A stretch of DNA of 64,000 bases from Bradyrhizobium manausense (lineage in GTDB: Bacteria > Pseudomonadota > Alphaproteobacteria > Rhizobiales > Xanthobacteraceae): assembly GCF_018130615.1 (NCBI RefSeq), contig NZ_JAFCKB010000026.1, positions 1 to 64,000 of the forward strand, written 5' to 3'. The notes under the pieces were generated by a model. The model saw only the letters and a program-made list of their open reading frames with translations. It had not been told where the DNA came from and made no database searches. Each line of letters begins with the position of its first letter. Within the stretch, counting starts at the first letter, position 1. This document shows, one piece after another, positions 8,331 to 16,357 of the stretch. The position numbers and the translations under genes were made by a program.

Positions 8331-9758
8331 ATGAACATCAATCAATCCGCCACTCCGCCGCTCGCGCCCGAACTGATCGACCAATTCCGCAAGATCGTCG
8401 GCGACAAGCACGCCATCACCGACGCGACCGACATACAGACTTACGTCACCGAGGAGCGCAATCTGTTCCACGGCCGCTCGCCGCTGGTGTTACGCCCGGG
8501 CTCGACCGCGGAAGTCTCCGCGATCTGCAAGCTCGCCTCCGAGCACAAAATCGCGCTGGTGCCGCAGGGCGGCAACACCGGCCTCGTCGGCGGGCAGACC
8601 CCGCACAATGGCGAGGTGGTGGTGTCGCTGCGGCGGCTGGACAAGATCCGCGAGGTCGACACCGCCTCCAACACCATGACCTGCGAGGCAGGCGTGGTGC
8701 TGCAAATCGCGCAGCAGAAGGCGTCCGACGTGGACCGGCTGTTTCCGCTGTCGTTAGGTGCGGAAGGAAGCTGCACCATCGGCGGCAATCTCTCGACCAA
8801 TGCCGGCGGCACTGCCGCGCTCGCCTATGGCGTCGCGCGCGAGATGGCGCTGGGGCTGGAGGTCGTGCTGGCCGACGGGCGCGTGCTCAACGTGCTGTCG
8901 AAGCTGAAGAAGGACAACACCGGCTACAATCTGCACAATCTCTTCATCGGCGCAGAGGGCACGCTCGGCATCATCACCGCGGCGACATTAAAACTGTTTC
9001 CGAAGCCGCGCGCGGTCGAGACCGCCTATGTCGGACTGAAATCGCCGGCGGCGGCGCTGAAATTGCTAACGATCGCGCAGAGCGAGGCTGCCAATGCGCT
9101 GACGAGCTTTGAGCTGCTCTCGGAAATGGCGGTGGACTTCTCAGTCCGCCACGGCATCGACGTGCGCGATCCCCTCGCCGAGAAGCATCCCTGGTACGTG
9201 CTGATGGAATTGTCCGCCCCCAGCGACGATGCCCGCACGCCGTTGGAGACGATCCTCGCCCGCGCCATGGAGGAGGAGATCGTCGATGACGCCGTGATCG
9301 CGGCCAATCTCACCCAGCGCGGCAATTTCTGGAAGCTGCGCGAGGAAATGTCGTCGGCGCAGAAGCCTGAGGGCGGCTCGATCAAGCACGACATCTCCGT
9401 TCCCGTCGCCGCGGTGCCCGCGTTCATCGAAGAAGCCAACGCCGCCGTGGTGAAGCTGATCCCCGGCGCGCGGCCGGTGCCGTTCGGCCATCTCGGCGAC
9501 GGCAATCTGCATTACAATGTCAGCCAGCCGATCGGCGCCAACACCGCGGATTATCTCGCGCGCTGGCACGAGATGAACGCCGTGGTGTTCGAGATCGTGC
9601 TGCGCATGGGCGGCTCGATCTCGGCCGAGCACGGCATCGGCGTGCTCAAGCGCGACGAGCTGCCTGAGGTGAAGGACAAGACCGCGATCGAGCTGATGCG
9701 ATCGATCAAGGCGATGCTCGATCCGCACGGCATCATGAATCCGGGGAAGGTGCTGTGA
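8331..9758 (+). CDS. FAD-linked D-2-hydroxyacid dehydrogenase (D-lactate / D-2-hydroxyglutarate type)
   Basis: 475-residue flavoprotein of the vanillyl-alcohol oxidase fold. The N-terminal FAD-binding domain (about 40-220) contains VPQGGNTGLVGGQTP and GGNLSTNAGGTAALAYG; the C-terminal cap (to 475) has PFGHLGDGNLHYN and ends ISAEHGIGVLKRDEL...DPHGIMNPGKVL, the signature of the GlcD / D2HGDH group. These enzymes oxidise D-2-hydroxyacids and pass electrons to a quinone or ETF; an ETF-quinone oxidoreductase is encoded at 60880-62541, although far away. The downstream acetyltransferase overlaps by four bases. Exact substrate cannot be read from sequence. Confidence 0.87.
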   Translation: MNINQSATPPLAPELIDQFRKIVGDKHAITDATDIQTYVTEERNLFHGRSPLVLRPGSTAEVSAICKLASEHKIALVPQGGNTGLVGGQTPHNGEVVVSLRRLDKIREVDTASNTMTCEAGVVLQIAQQKASDVDRLFPLSLGAEGSCTIGGNLSTNAGGTAALAYGVAREMALGLEVVLADGRVLNVLSKLKKDNTGYNLHNLFIGAEGTLGIITAATLKLFPKPRAVETAYVGLKSPAAALKLLTIAQSEAANALTSFELLSEMAVDFSVRHGIDVRDPLAEKHPWYVLMELSAPSDDARTPLETILARAMEEEIVDDAVIAANLTQRGNFWKLREEMSSAQKPEGGSIKHDISVPVAAVPAFIEEANAAVVKLIPGARPVPFGHLGDGNLHYNVSQPIGANTADYLARWHEMNAVVFEIVLRMGGSISAEHGIGVLKRDELPEVKDKTAIELMRSIKAMLDPHGIMNPGKVL

Positions 9759-10189
9759 GCGCTCTTGCGATCGACGCGATCAGGGATGCCGATGTCGAGA
9801 ACGTCGTGGCGCTGTGGCAGCGCTGCGGCCTGACGCGGCCCTGGAACGATCCGCATGCCGATATCGCGCTGGCGCGGCGGCGCGACAATTCGACGGTGCT
9901 GGTCGGCCGCGACGGCGGCGCGATCGTCGCCACCGTCATGGTTGGTCATGACGGCCATCGCGGCTGGGTCTATTACGTCGCGGTCGATCCCGATGGCCGC
10001 AAGCGCGGCTATGGCCGGGCGATCATGGCGGCTGCCGAGGACTGGCTGCGCGCGGCCGGCATCGCAAAACTTCAGCTGCTGGTCCGGCGCGAGAATGCGC
10101 AGGCCAATGCGTTCTATGACTCGCTGGGCTTCGAGCTATCGACCTCGGTGATGTTCCAGAAGTGGCTCGACGGCCGCGCCAGTTCGTAG
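9755..10189 (+). CDS. GNAT family N-acetyltransferase (YpeA-like)
   Basis: 144-residue acyl-CoA-dependent acetyltransferase. The acetyl-CoA loop is VDPDGRKRGYGRAIMAAAEDWL (motif A, around residue 76), followed by the C-terminal ENAQANAFYDSLGFEL segment typical of small RimI/YpeA-like enzymes. It starts with GTG inside the stop of the dehydrogenase gene (GTGA overlap), so translation is coupled. Acceptor unknown. The gene ends in a repeat-rich gap before the NudK-like gene. Confidence 0.85.
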   Translation: MSALAIDAIRDADVENVVALWQRCGLTRPWNDPHADIALARRRDNSTVLVGRDGGAIVATVMVGHDGHRGWVYYVAVDPDGRKRGYGRAIMAAAEDWLRAAGIAKLQLLVRRENAQANAFYDSLGFELSTSVMFQKWLDGRASS

Positions 10190-10220
10190 GCAACCAAGAT
10201 GTGGCCTCGAACGCACCTGC

Positions 10221-10380
10221 GCCCCCTCGCCCCGTTCTTACGGGGAGAGGGCTGGGGTGAGGGGCTTCTCTCCCCACGCGAGATCGTCGACGGACCTGTA
10301 CCCCCTCACCCGGATTGCACCGGACGATGCTTCGCATCGCCGAGGCAATCGACCTCTCCCCGCGAGCGGGGCGAGGTGAA
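10221..10380. repeat. Bipartite CTCTCCCC / GGGGAGAGG intergenic repeat
   Basis: Contains two hairpin-forming blocks, one at about 10222-10265 (ccctcgccccg...cggggagagg) and one at about 10300-10378 (acccggattgcacc...cctctccccgcgagcggggcgagg). The same vocabulary recurs at 10991-11218, 15013-15139 and 15597-15661. No protein gene. It ends about 20 bases before the NudK start and may shape mRNA ends; function unproven. Confidence 0.7.
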
Positions 10381-10398
10381 GACAACAGAGAGACAGCA

Positions 10399-10980
10399 AT
10401 GACCATCTCCGACCGCGTCCGCATCAAGGACATCCGCGTGCTCTCGAACGGCTGGACCACGCTGAAGAGCACCACGTTCGAGTACCGCCGCAGCAATGGC
10501 GAATGGCAAACGCAGAAGCGCGAAACCTATGAGCGCGACAATGCTGCGGCCATCCTGCCCTACAATCGCGCACAGCGCAGCGTGATCCTGGTGCGCCAGT
10601 TCCGCCTGCCGGCCTTCATCCGCGGCTATGACGATCTTCTGATCGAAGCGGCCGCCGGCGTGCTCGACGACGCCGCGCCCGAGGTGCGCATCCGCGCCGA
10701 GGCCGAGGAGGAAACCGGCTATCGCCTGCATCACGTCGAGAAAGTGTTCGAGGCCTTCATGAGCCCGGGCGCCATTACCGAGAAGCTGCATTTCTTCGTC
10801 GCCGAGTACGAGCCTGCGATGCGCGTCAGCGCCGGCGGCGGCCTCGCGCACGAGGGCGAAGACATCGAGGTGCTGGAGCTCGGCATCGACGAGGCCTTAG
10901 CGATGATCGCCGACGGAAGGATCATCGACGCCAAGGCGATCATGCTGCTGCAATACGCCGCGCTGCATATTTTCAGGTGA
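10399..10980 (+). CDS. NudK-like Nudix hydrolase (GDP-mannose pyrophosphatase family)
   Basis: 193-residue Nudix protein resembling E. coli NudK, which cleaves GDP-mannose and related nucleotide sugars to GMP and sugar phosphate. Hallmarks are RIKDIRVLSNGWTTLKSTTFEYRR at the N terminus, VRQFRLPAF, and the Nudix box spanning AAGVLDD to RAEAEEETGYRL (about 79-103), with the Glu residues expected to bind Mg2+. The start is the ATG at 10399; the frame is open upstream only through the repeat. It is followed by a long repeat-filled gap, so it is probably monocistronic. Confidence 0.85.
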   Translation: MTISDRVRIKDIRVLSNGWTTLKSTTFEYRRSNGEWQTQKRETYERDNAAAILPYNRAQRSVILVRQFRLPAFIRGYDDLLIEAAAGVLDDAAPEVRIRAEAEEETGYRLHHVEKVFEAFMSPGAITEKLHFFVAEYEPAMRVSAGGGLAHEGEDIEVLELGIDEALAMIADGRIIDAKAIMLLQYAALHIFR

Positions 10981-10990
10981 GCCTGCCGCT

Positions 10991-11218
10991 GGCTTCTTCC
11001 CTTCGCCCCATGTGGGAGAAGGTGGCATAGGCGGCCTTCGGCCGCCATTCTTAAGAACGCCGAAGCGAAGCTTCGGCCAGGGCGCCGGATGAGGGGTATG
11101 TCGCCGCGTATTCAAATGCGAATTGGATTCGCGGATAGATACCCCTCACCCGTCTCGCCGCGACGCGGCGAGCCACCCTCTCCCCGGTCTGAACACCCAC
11201 AAGGGAAGAGGGTAAGAC
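10991..11218. repeat. Repeat-filled intergenic region, CTCTCCCC family
   Basis: Most of the 350-base gap between the NudK-like gene and the next gene is repeat. Visible pairs are 'gtgggagaaggtgg', a hairpin ggcggccttcggccgcc at about 11030-11046, 'gccgaagcgaagcttcggc', and 'gatgaggggtatg' mirrored by 'atacccctcacc' around 11088 and 11140, closing with 'gcgacgcggcgagccaccctctcccc'. This is the longest example of the family in the window and looks like two elements in opposite orientation. The remaining 110 bases before 11331 hold no recognisable element other than the GGAG ribosome site of the next gene. Confidence 0.7.
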
Positions 11219-11330
11219 CACGCGGCTCCCTTGCTGGATTGCAATTCTGTCCTGCGCCGCGCTGCCCCCTGTTGAGCACCCCGAAAACTATCTCTAGTCT
11301 GGCTCCAACCAAGAACCAGGAGACGCGCCC

Positions 11331-12260
11331 ATGTCCGCTCCGCGCGACGACGAATTCGGCTTTGCGCCCGACTACGACTCCCCCATCCCCTATATGCAGC
11401 GCACGCGGGATTATTACACCGCGATCGGCTACACCACGCCGTATCGCTGGGCGCACTACATCGAGGCGCCGTTCCAGAAGCTGAACAGGCCGCTGGCACA
11501 GTCGCGCGTAACGATCATCACCACCGCGGCGCCGTACGATCCTGATAAGGGCGACCAGGGTCCGGGTGCGGCGTATAATGGCAGCGCGAAATTTTACCAG
11601 GTCTATGACGGCGACACCTCGCAGCAGCACGATTTGCGCATCTCGCATATCGGTTACGACCGCAAGCACACCACGGCCACCGACAACGGCACCTGGTTTC
11701 CACTGCCGCAACTGTTGAAGGCGTCCGCTTCGGGGCGCATCGGCGAGGTGAGCCAGCGCTTCTTCGGTGCGCCGACCAATCGCAGCCATCGCGTCACGCT
11801 CGATACCGACGCACCGGAGATCCTGGCGCGCTGCCTCGCGGACAAGGTCGATGCCGCCGTGCTGGTGCCGAACTGCCCGGTCTGCCACCAGACCACGGCG
11901 CTGGTGGCGCGGCATCTGGAGGCCAACGGCATTCCAACCGTGATCATGGGCTGCGCCAAGGACATCATCGAGCATGCCGCCGTGCCGCGCTTTCTGTTCA
12001 GCGACTTCCCGCTCGGCAATTCCGCGGGCAAGCCGCACGACGTTGCCTCGCAGGCGCAGACGCTGGAACTGGCGCTTCGGCTGCTGGAGAGCGCGAGCGG
12101 GCCGCAGACCACGATGCAGTCGCCGCTGCGCTGGAACGAGGATGCCTCCTGGAAGCTCGACTACAACAATGTCGCGCAGCTTTCGCCGGAAGAGCTGGCG
12201 CGCCGCCGCGCCGAATTCGACAAGCAGAAGGAGATCGCGCGCGGCAACCGCGCGGCCTGA
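11331..12260 (+). CDS. Glycine/sarcosine/betaine reductase component B-like protein
   Basis: 309-residue protein whose middle (residues 175-205: VLVPNCPVCHQTTALVARHLEANGIPTVIMG) resembles the redox segment of GrdB/PrdB reductases. In the anaerobic enzymes this segment carries selenocysteine followed by two cysteines; here the two cysteines are C182 and C185 and the selenocysteine column is valine, with no in-frame TGA. The protein therefore probably keeps the fold but not the classical selenochemistry. It has a GGAG site and sits 34 bases upstream of a CaiB-type CoA-transferase, suggesting a shared pathway. The biochemical role in an aerobic soil bacterium is unknown. Fold assignment is by motif recognition only. 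Confidence 0.6.
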   Translation: MSAPRDDEFGFAPDYDSPIPYMQRTRDYYTAIGYTTPYRWAHYIEAPFQKLNRPLAQSRVTIITTAAPYDPDKGDQGPGAAYNGSAKFYQVYDGDTSQQHDLRISHIGYDRKHTTATDNGTWFPLPQLLKASASGRIGEVSQRFFGAPTNRSHRVTLDTDAPEILARCLADKVDAAVLVPNCPVCHQTTALVARHLEANGIPTVIMGCAKDIIEHAAVPRFLFSDFPLGNSAGKPHDVASQAQTLELALRLLESASGPQTTMQSPLRWNEDASWKLDYNNVAQLSPEELARRRAEFDKQKEIARGNRAA

Positions 12261-12294
12261 CGTCCTCCAATAACAACAATCAAGGGAGAGAGGC

Positions 12295-13488
12295 GTGACG
12301 CGACCGTTCGAGGGCGTGAAGATCCTGGACTTCACCCAAGTGCTGGCCGGCCCCTATGCGAGCTACCAGCTCGCGCTTCTCGGCGCCGACGTCATCAAGG
12401 TCGAGCGGCGCGAGGGCGAGGACATGCGCCGCACGCCGCTCTCTCGTGAATGGGCCGAGCGCGGGCTGGCGCCGGCGTTCCAGGCCATCAACGGCAACAA
12501 GCGCAGCCTGACGCTCGACCTGCAAAAGCCAGAGGCGATCGCGATCGTAAAGAAGCTCGCCGCGACCGTCGACGTCGTCATGGAGAATTTTCGCCCGGGG
12601 GTGATGGACAAGCTCGGCATCGGCTATGAGGCGCTCTCGGCGATCAATCCCAAGCTGATCTATTGCGCGGTGTCAGGTTTCGGCCAGACCGGCCCGGATC
12701 GCCTGCGGCCCGGCTATGACGGCAAGATACAGGCGCTGTCGGGCATCATGGCGATCACCGGCCATCCCGAGACGGGTCCGACGCGCGCGGGCTTTGCCGT
12801 GTGCGACGTGCTCTCCGGTGCGACAGCGGCGTTCGGCGTGTCGAGCGCGCTCTACCAGCGCGACCGCACCGGCAAGGGCCAGCTCATCGACGTCTCCATG
12901 CTGGAGGCGACGATGGCGTTTCTCTCCGGCCAGATCGCGGACTGGTCGGTCGCGGGCCATCGCCAGCAGCTGTCGGGCAACCAGGCCGTGAGCCGTAAGA
13001 CCACGGCGAACCTTTTTCGGGCGGGTGACGGCTACATCCTGCTCGCCGTCAACAACGAAAAACAATACCGCGCGCTGATGGCGGCGCTCGGCCGCGAGGA
13101 CACGTTGAACGATCCCCGCTTCGCCGACTGGTTTTCCCGCAACGAGAACGAGCCGGCACTGCGCGCCATCATCGAGGCGGCGCTTGCGAAAAAGCCGGCG
13201 CGCGAATGGGAGACGATTTTGGAAGACGCCGGCGCGCCCTGCGCCAGCATCTGGAAGGTCGAGGAAGTCATTGATCATCCGCAGATCAAGGCCCGCGGCG
13301 CGATCCAGGAGCTGGATACGCCCTACGGCCGCCTGCGCTTTGCCGGCAGCGGGTTCAAGCTCGCACATGGTGGCGGACGGCTGGACCGGATGGCACCGGA
13401 GCTCGGCGCGGATACGGATGCGGTGCTGGGCGAGCTGGGGTTCGATGCGGCGGAGATTGCGGCCTTGAGGGCAAGGGAAATCGTGTGA
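12295..13488 (+). CDS. CaiB/BaiF family CoA-transferase
   Basis: 397-residue class III CoA-transferase, which moves CoA between carboxylic acids through an aspartyl thioester. Features: FEGVKILDFTQVLAGPYASYQLALLGADVIKVERREGEDMR, ENFRPGVMDKLGIGYE, CAVSGFGQTGP and GKGQLIDVSMLEATMAF. The Asp of the GADVIKVE / YDGKIQALSG region (about residue 140) is the likely nucleophile. The start is GTG at 12295 after GGGAGAGAGG. It follows the GrdB-like gene at 34 bases, so the pair is probably an operon acting on the same acyl group. Substrates not predictable. Confidence 0.88.
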   Translation: MTRPFEGVKILDFTQVLAGPYASYQLALLGADVIKVERREGEDMRRTPLSREWAERGLAPAFQAINGNKRSLTLDLQKPEAIAIVKKLAATVDVVMENFRPGVMDKLGIGYEALSAINPKLIYCAVSGFGQTGPDRLRPGYDGKIQALSGIMAITGHPETGPTRAGFAVCDVLSGATAAFGVSSALYQRDRTGKGQLIDVSMLEATMAFLSGQIADWSVAGHRQQLSGNQAVSRKTTANLFRAGDGYILLAVNNEKQYRALMAALGREDTLNDPRFADWFSRNENEPALRAIIEAALAKKPAREWETILEDAGAPCASIWKVEEVIDHPQIKARGAIQELDTPYGRLRFAGSGFKLAHGGGRLDRMAPELGADTDAVLGELGFDAAEIAALRAREIV

Positions 13489-13510
13489 GGGTAGCGCCAC
13501 AAACTCAACC

Positions 13511-13631
13511 GTCGTCCCGGCGAAGGCCGGGACACATTACTACGAAATTGAGTTTGGCGAAGGTTGCCCACGACCATCGCGCACAACAACTGCTCCCTGG
13601 GGGTATGGGCCCCGGCCTTCGCCGGGACGAC
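13511..13631. repeat. Bipartite 'GTCGTCCCGGCGAAGG' inverted repeat, copy 1
   Basis: About 120 bp whose ends are inverted copies of each other: it opens with gtcgtcccggcgaagg and closes with ccttcgccgggacgac. The unlike middle contains 'cattac' and 'ctgggggtatggg'. Sister copies lie at 19296-19433, 38414-38536 and 53961-54102. It lies between convergent genes. Confidence 0.85.
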
Positions 13632-13656
13632 AGCATATTTCGTGACCCCGTCTTGC

Positions 13657-14415
13657 CTAGAACAACGACCCCTGCCCGTCATCTGATGACGCGGCCGCAA
13701 CCTTCCGCACCGCCTTCTTCGGCTTCGCAGCCTCCGCCTCCATCTCTTCCGCGCTGATCGGCAGCAGCAATTGCTCGTCGTCATTGACGACGCGGTTGAC
13801 GCGGGTGGAAACCGGGTGCCAGACGAATTCACCAAGGCGCGGGGCCGTCATCAGCGGCAGGATCGCATCGATCTCATCACCGCGGCAATCGAGCCAGCGC
13901 TCGAAATCGCGCGGGCTGATGGTCACAGGTACGCGGTCATGCAGCGCGGCGAGATCCTCGCCCGCCGCTGCCGTGACAATCGCGACCGTGTCGAGCTCCT
14001 CGCCGTTAGGTCCGATCCAGGTCTCGAACACCGCGGCGAAGCCGAGCGGCGCGCCGTCGGCGTGATGGATGAAGAACGGCTGCTTGCGGCCGTCAACCGC
14101 CTTCCATTCGTAATAGCCATCGGCCGGAATCAGCCCACGCCGGCGGCGAATCGCCTTCTTGAAGGCGGGCTTCTCCAGCACCGTCTCCGAGCGCGCGTTG
14201 ATCAGCAGCGTAAAGCTCTTGGGATCCTTCACCCAGCTCGGCAGCAATCCCCAGCGCATCAAGCTGAAATGGCGGGCGCCATTCTCGACCAACACCACCG
14301 GAATCGGTTGCGTCGGGGCGACATTGTACCGGGGCGGGAAATTCGGCTGCTCGATATACCCGAACAGTTGCCGTAAAGCCGCGGGGGCCGAAGTTATGAC
14401 GAAGCGTCCACACAT
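13657..14415 (-). CDS. SOS response-associated peptidase (SRAP / YedK-HMCES type)
   Basis: 252-residue SRAP protein that forms a covalent thiazolidine crosslink with abasic sites in single-stranded DNA, shielding them. The catalytic Cys2 follows the initiator Met (MCGRFVIT), so the start is certain. Other conserved pieces are NVAPTQPIPV, MRWGLLPSWVKDPK, INARSETVLEKPAF, PADGYYEWK (Glu for ring closure or reversal) and LHDRVPVTIS (active-site His). The C-terminal 35 residues are lysine/alanine rich and likely disordered. It is divergent from the hypothetical gene at 14479 across 63 bases. A clear LexA box is not visible. Confidence 0.93.
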   Translation of the reverse strand: MCGRFVITSAPAALRQLFGYIEQPNFPPRYNVAPTQPIPVVLVENGARHFSLMRWGLLPSWVKDPKSFTLLINARSETVLEKPAFKKAIRRRRGLIPADGYYEWKAVDGRKQPFFIHHADGAPLGFAAVFETWIGPNGEELDTVAIVTAAAGEDLAALHDRVPVTISPRDFERWLDCRGDEIDAILPLMTAPRLGEFVWHPVSTRVNRVVNDDEQLLLPISAEEMEAEAAKPKKAVRKVAAASSDDGQGSLF

Positions 14416-14478
14416 CTTAGGGCGTCTATATAGGGTCCGTTCAGGTCCTTTTAACCCCGAACGTTAACACTGCGGCCG

Positions 14479-14976
14479 ATGAGCTCAATGGCCTCCCAAC
14501 CCGCGACGCGCGCACAGACGGGCCCCGAGGCCGCGGCCTGGGCTGAGCGCCTGCGCGTGGCCAACATCAACCCGCGGACCGGGCTTGCCACCGACTATCT
14601 CAACCATTTCAATGAAGCCGTGATGCTCCTGGAGATGATCCCGGACATGCCGGAATGCGCTGAGGACTTCTTGACCTGGTCGCCGCTGTCCTATGCCGAG
14701 CATTTTACGGCCTCGAACTTCAGGGCGCGGGATCTCGCCATCGAGGCCTATGAGAAGGCCGCTCCCAACGTGCGTGCCCAGTTCGACCACATCACGGACA
14801 CCATGACCTCGATCCTGACCGCGGTCGGCTCGGCCATGCGCGAGGTCGAGAAGGACACGACCCGCGTCCGCCTTGCCGAGCAGGCCACTCTCTGGGTCAA
14901 GCCGCTGATCGCGACCTGCGGCGGCATCATCAATGGCGGCGCGGAAGCCGACGTCGATACCATCATGGCGAACTGA
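14479..14976 (+). CDS. Conserved hypothetical protein, rhizobial type
   Basis: 165-residue protein, no named family recognised. The sequence is soluble and largely helical (NHFNEAVMLLEMIPDMPECAEDFLTWSPLSYAEHF, AYEKAAPNVRAQFDHITDTMTSILTAVGSAM). It has no signal peptide or catalytic signature; the C terminus has GGIINGGAEADVDTIM. The first ATG (14479) and a second at 14488 are both possible because neither has a strong ribosome site. Codon use matches its neighbours, supporting a real gene. Confidence 0.6.
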   Translation: MSSMASQPATRAQTGPEAAAWAERLRVANINPRTGLATDYLNHFNEAVMLLEMIPDMPECAEDFLTWSPLSYAEHFTASNFRARDLAIEAYEKAAPNVRAQFDHITDTMTSILTAVGSAMREVEKDTTRVRLAEQATLWVKPLIATCGGIINGGAEADVDTIMAN

Positions 14977-15012
14977 GCTCATGAGATTCGATCAAAGGCC
15001 GGCGCGAACACG

Positions 15013-15139
15013 GACCACCTCTCCCATAGGGAGAGGTCGGCGCATCGCGCCGGGTGAGGGGTTGCGATCCCTCGCAGGAACGGTGCCCCCTCACCCGATT
15101 TGCCGCGCAAATCGACCTCTCCCCGCTGGGGAGAGGTGA
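15013..15139. repeat. CTCTCCCC / GGGGAGAGG bipartite repeat supplying a ribosome site
   Basis: Inverted halves: 'cacctctcccatagggagaggtcggcgc...ccgggtgagggg' and 'cccctcacccgatttgc...gacctctccccgctggggagaggtg'. The terminal GGGAGAGGTG lies about 10 bases before the ATG of the Nudix gene at 15147 and is the only ribosome-site-like sequence there, so the repeat probably provides translation initiation for that gene. Confidence 0.75.
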
Positions 15140-15146
15140 CGAAGCC

Positions 15147-15581
15147 ATGGCTTCGGTCGTCCAGCCCACCCATCCCCAGATCGCGGTCAGCGCGGCCATC
15201 TTCCGCGACGGCAAGGTGCTGCTGACCCGCCGCGCCCGCTCCCCCGCCAAGGGCTTCTACTCGCTGCCGGGCGGCCGGGTCGAATTCGGCGAATCGCTGC
15301 ATCAGGCGCTCAGCCGCGAGGTCGACGAGGAGACCGGGCTTCGGATCGAAATCATTGGCCTTGCCGGCTGGCGCGAGGTGCTGCCAGCGGCCCCCGGAGC
15401 CGGCCATTATTTGATCATGTCCTTTGCCGCCCGCTGGGTGGCCAGGGAACCGTCCCTCAACGACGAGCTCGACGATTACCGCTGGATCGACCCGGACGCA
15501 TTGGGGAGCCTCGGCGATCTCAAGCTGACCGGCGGGCTGGAGGAGATCGTCCAGTCCGCTCACCGGCTGATCCTGACTTAA
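15147..15581 (+). CDS. Nudix hydrolase (ADP-ribose pyrophosphatase / MutT-like)
   Basis: 144-residue single-domain Nudix enzyme. It has a perfect Nudix box running from GGRVEFGE (about residue 42) to REVDEETGL (about residue 65), meeting GX5EX7REUXEEXGU, so it should hydrolyse a nucleoside diphosphate linked to another group with Mg2+. The preceding segment is VSAAIFRDGKVLLTRRARSPAKGFYSLPGG. The start at 15147 is the first ATG after the repeat; the frame continues upstream into repeat sequence, which is not coding. Substrate (ADP-ribose, NADH or oxidised nucleotides) cannot be told. Confidence 0.9.
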   Translation: MASVVQPTHPQIAVSAAIFRDGKVLLTRRARSPAKGFYSLPGGRVEFGESLHQALSREVDEETGLRIEIIGLAGWREVLPAAPGAGHYLIMSFAARWVAREPSLNDELDDYRWIDPDALGSLGDLKLTGGLEEIVQSAHRLILT

Positions 15582-15596
15582 GCCAGCCGCGAACTG

Positions 15597-15661
15597 CACC
15601 TCTCCCGCTTGCTTGCGGGAGAGGCCTCCCCGACCCTCCCCCGCAAGCGCAAGAGGGAGCG
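15597..15661. repeat. CTCTCCC repeat, short copy
   Basis: Two hairpins: cctctcccgcttgcttgcgggagagg at about 15599-15626 and ctcccccgcaagcgcaagaggga just after. Short member of the CTCTCCCC family, 17 bases after the Nudix stop, where it could help end that transcript. Confidence 0.65.
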
Positions 15662-15725
15662 CACCTTCACTGCGCCCCTAACCTTGCCTTGCTTCCCCGA
15701 CCCCGAGGGGGCATACAGCCCGCCG

Positions 15726-16103
15726 ATGTCGATGCGATTTCTGGCCATTTTTGCCCTGATTCTCGCCTGCGCCTCCGCGCCCGCCCGGGCCCAGGATGTG
15801 GCGGCGCCGTTCGACGCCGATTTGCAGCGACTGGCCGAGATTCTCGGCGGCCTGCATTATCTGCGCGGCATCTGCGGCACCAACGAGGGCAATAAATGGC
15901 GCAGCGAGATGCAGGCCCTGATCGATGCCGAAACCCCCGCCGGCGAGCGCCGCACCCGCATGATTGCGGCCTTCAACCGCGGCTTTAACGGTTTTCAACA
16001 GACCTATCGGAGCTGCACGCCGGCGGCGACGGTGGCGATCCGCCGTTATATCGAGGAAGGCTCGAAGATTTCGCGGGATCTGACGGCGCGCTACGCGAAC
16101 TAG
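15726..16103 (+). CDS. TIGR02301 family exported protein
   Basis: 125-residue secreted protein of unknown function. A signal peptide (MSMRFLAIFALILACASAPARA) is followed by a likely cleavage before QDVAAPF. The mature part matches the TIGR02301 family of alphaproteobacteria: LQRLAEILGGLHYLRGICGTNEGNKWRSEM, ERRTRMIAAFNRGFNGFQQTYRSC. Two conserved cysteines may form a disulfide in the periplasm. The start at 15726 is chosen because upstream codons precede the signal peptide and run through repeat sequence; a second ATG at 15732 is also possible. Confidence 0.8.
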   Translation: MSMRFLAIFALILACASAPARAQDVAAPFDADLQRLAEILGGLHYLRGICGTNEGNKWRSEMQALIDAETPAGERRTRMIAAFNRGFNGFQQTYRSCTPAATVAIRRYIEEGSKISRDLTARYAN

Positions 16104-16114
16104 CTTCTCTCTCC

Positions 16115-16217
16115 GTCATTCCGGGGCGCGCGCAGCGCGAATCCGGAATCCATCGAGCCGCAGAGTTGATAGCACGATGGATTCCGGGCTCGCGACTTCG
16201 TCGCGCCCCGGAATGAC
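16115..16217. repeat. Bipartite 'GTCATTCCGGGGCG' inverted repeat, copy 1
   Basis: Begins gtcattccggggcgcg and ends cgcgccccggaatgac, with a second inner inverted pair (atccggaatccatcg / cgatggattccggg). Related copies: 47054-47131, 50291-50369 and a decayed one near 138-211. The remaining 140 bases before the next gene carry no other element I can name. Confidence 0.85.
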
Positions 16218-16357
16218 GAGCAGCGGAACCCTGTCATCGTCTTTGTCCACACGCATTAACCGTTCTTAAAGATGTGCCCTAGCGGACGTTAATACGCGTG
16301 CTACACCTCATCTGCAGCGCATCGCCGTGGATCGCGCCCCAGCCCTGATCGAGTTTC

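Noticed and set aside
14416-14478. LexA box (GTTC-N7-GTTC) in front of the SRAP gene
   Set aside because: GTTC at about 14439 is followed at the right distance by TTTA, not GTTC, and no other spacing fits, so SOS control cannot be claimed.
10221-15661. CRISPR array from the repeated CTCTCCCC units
   Set aside because: Units are irregular, inverted and not evenly spaced with unique spacers, and no cas gene is present.
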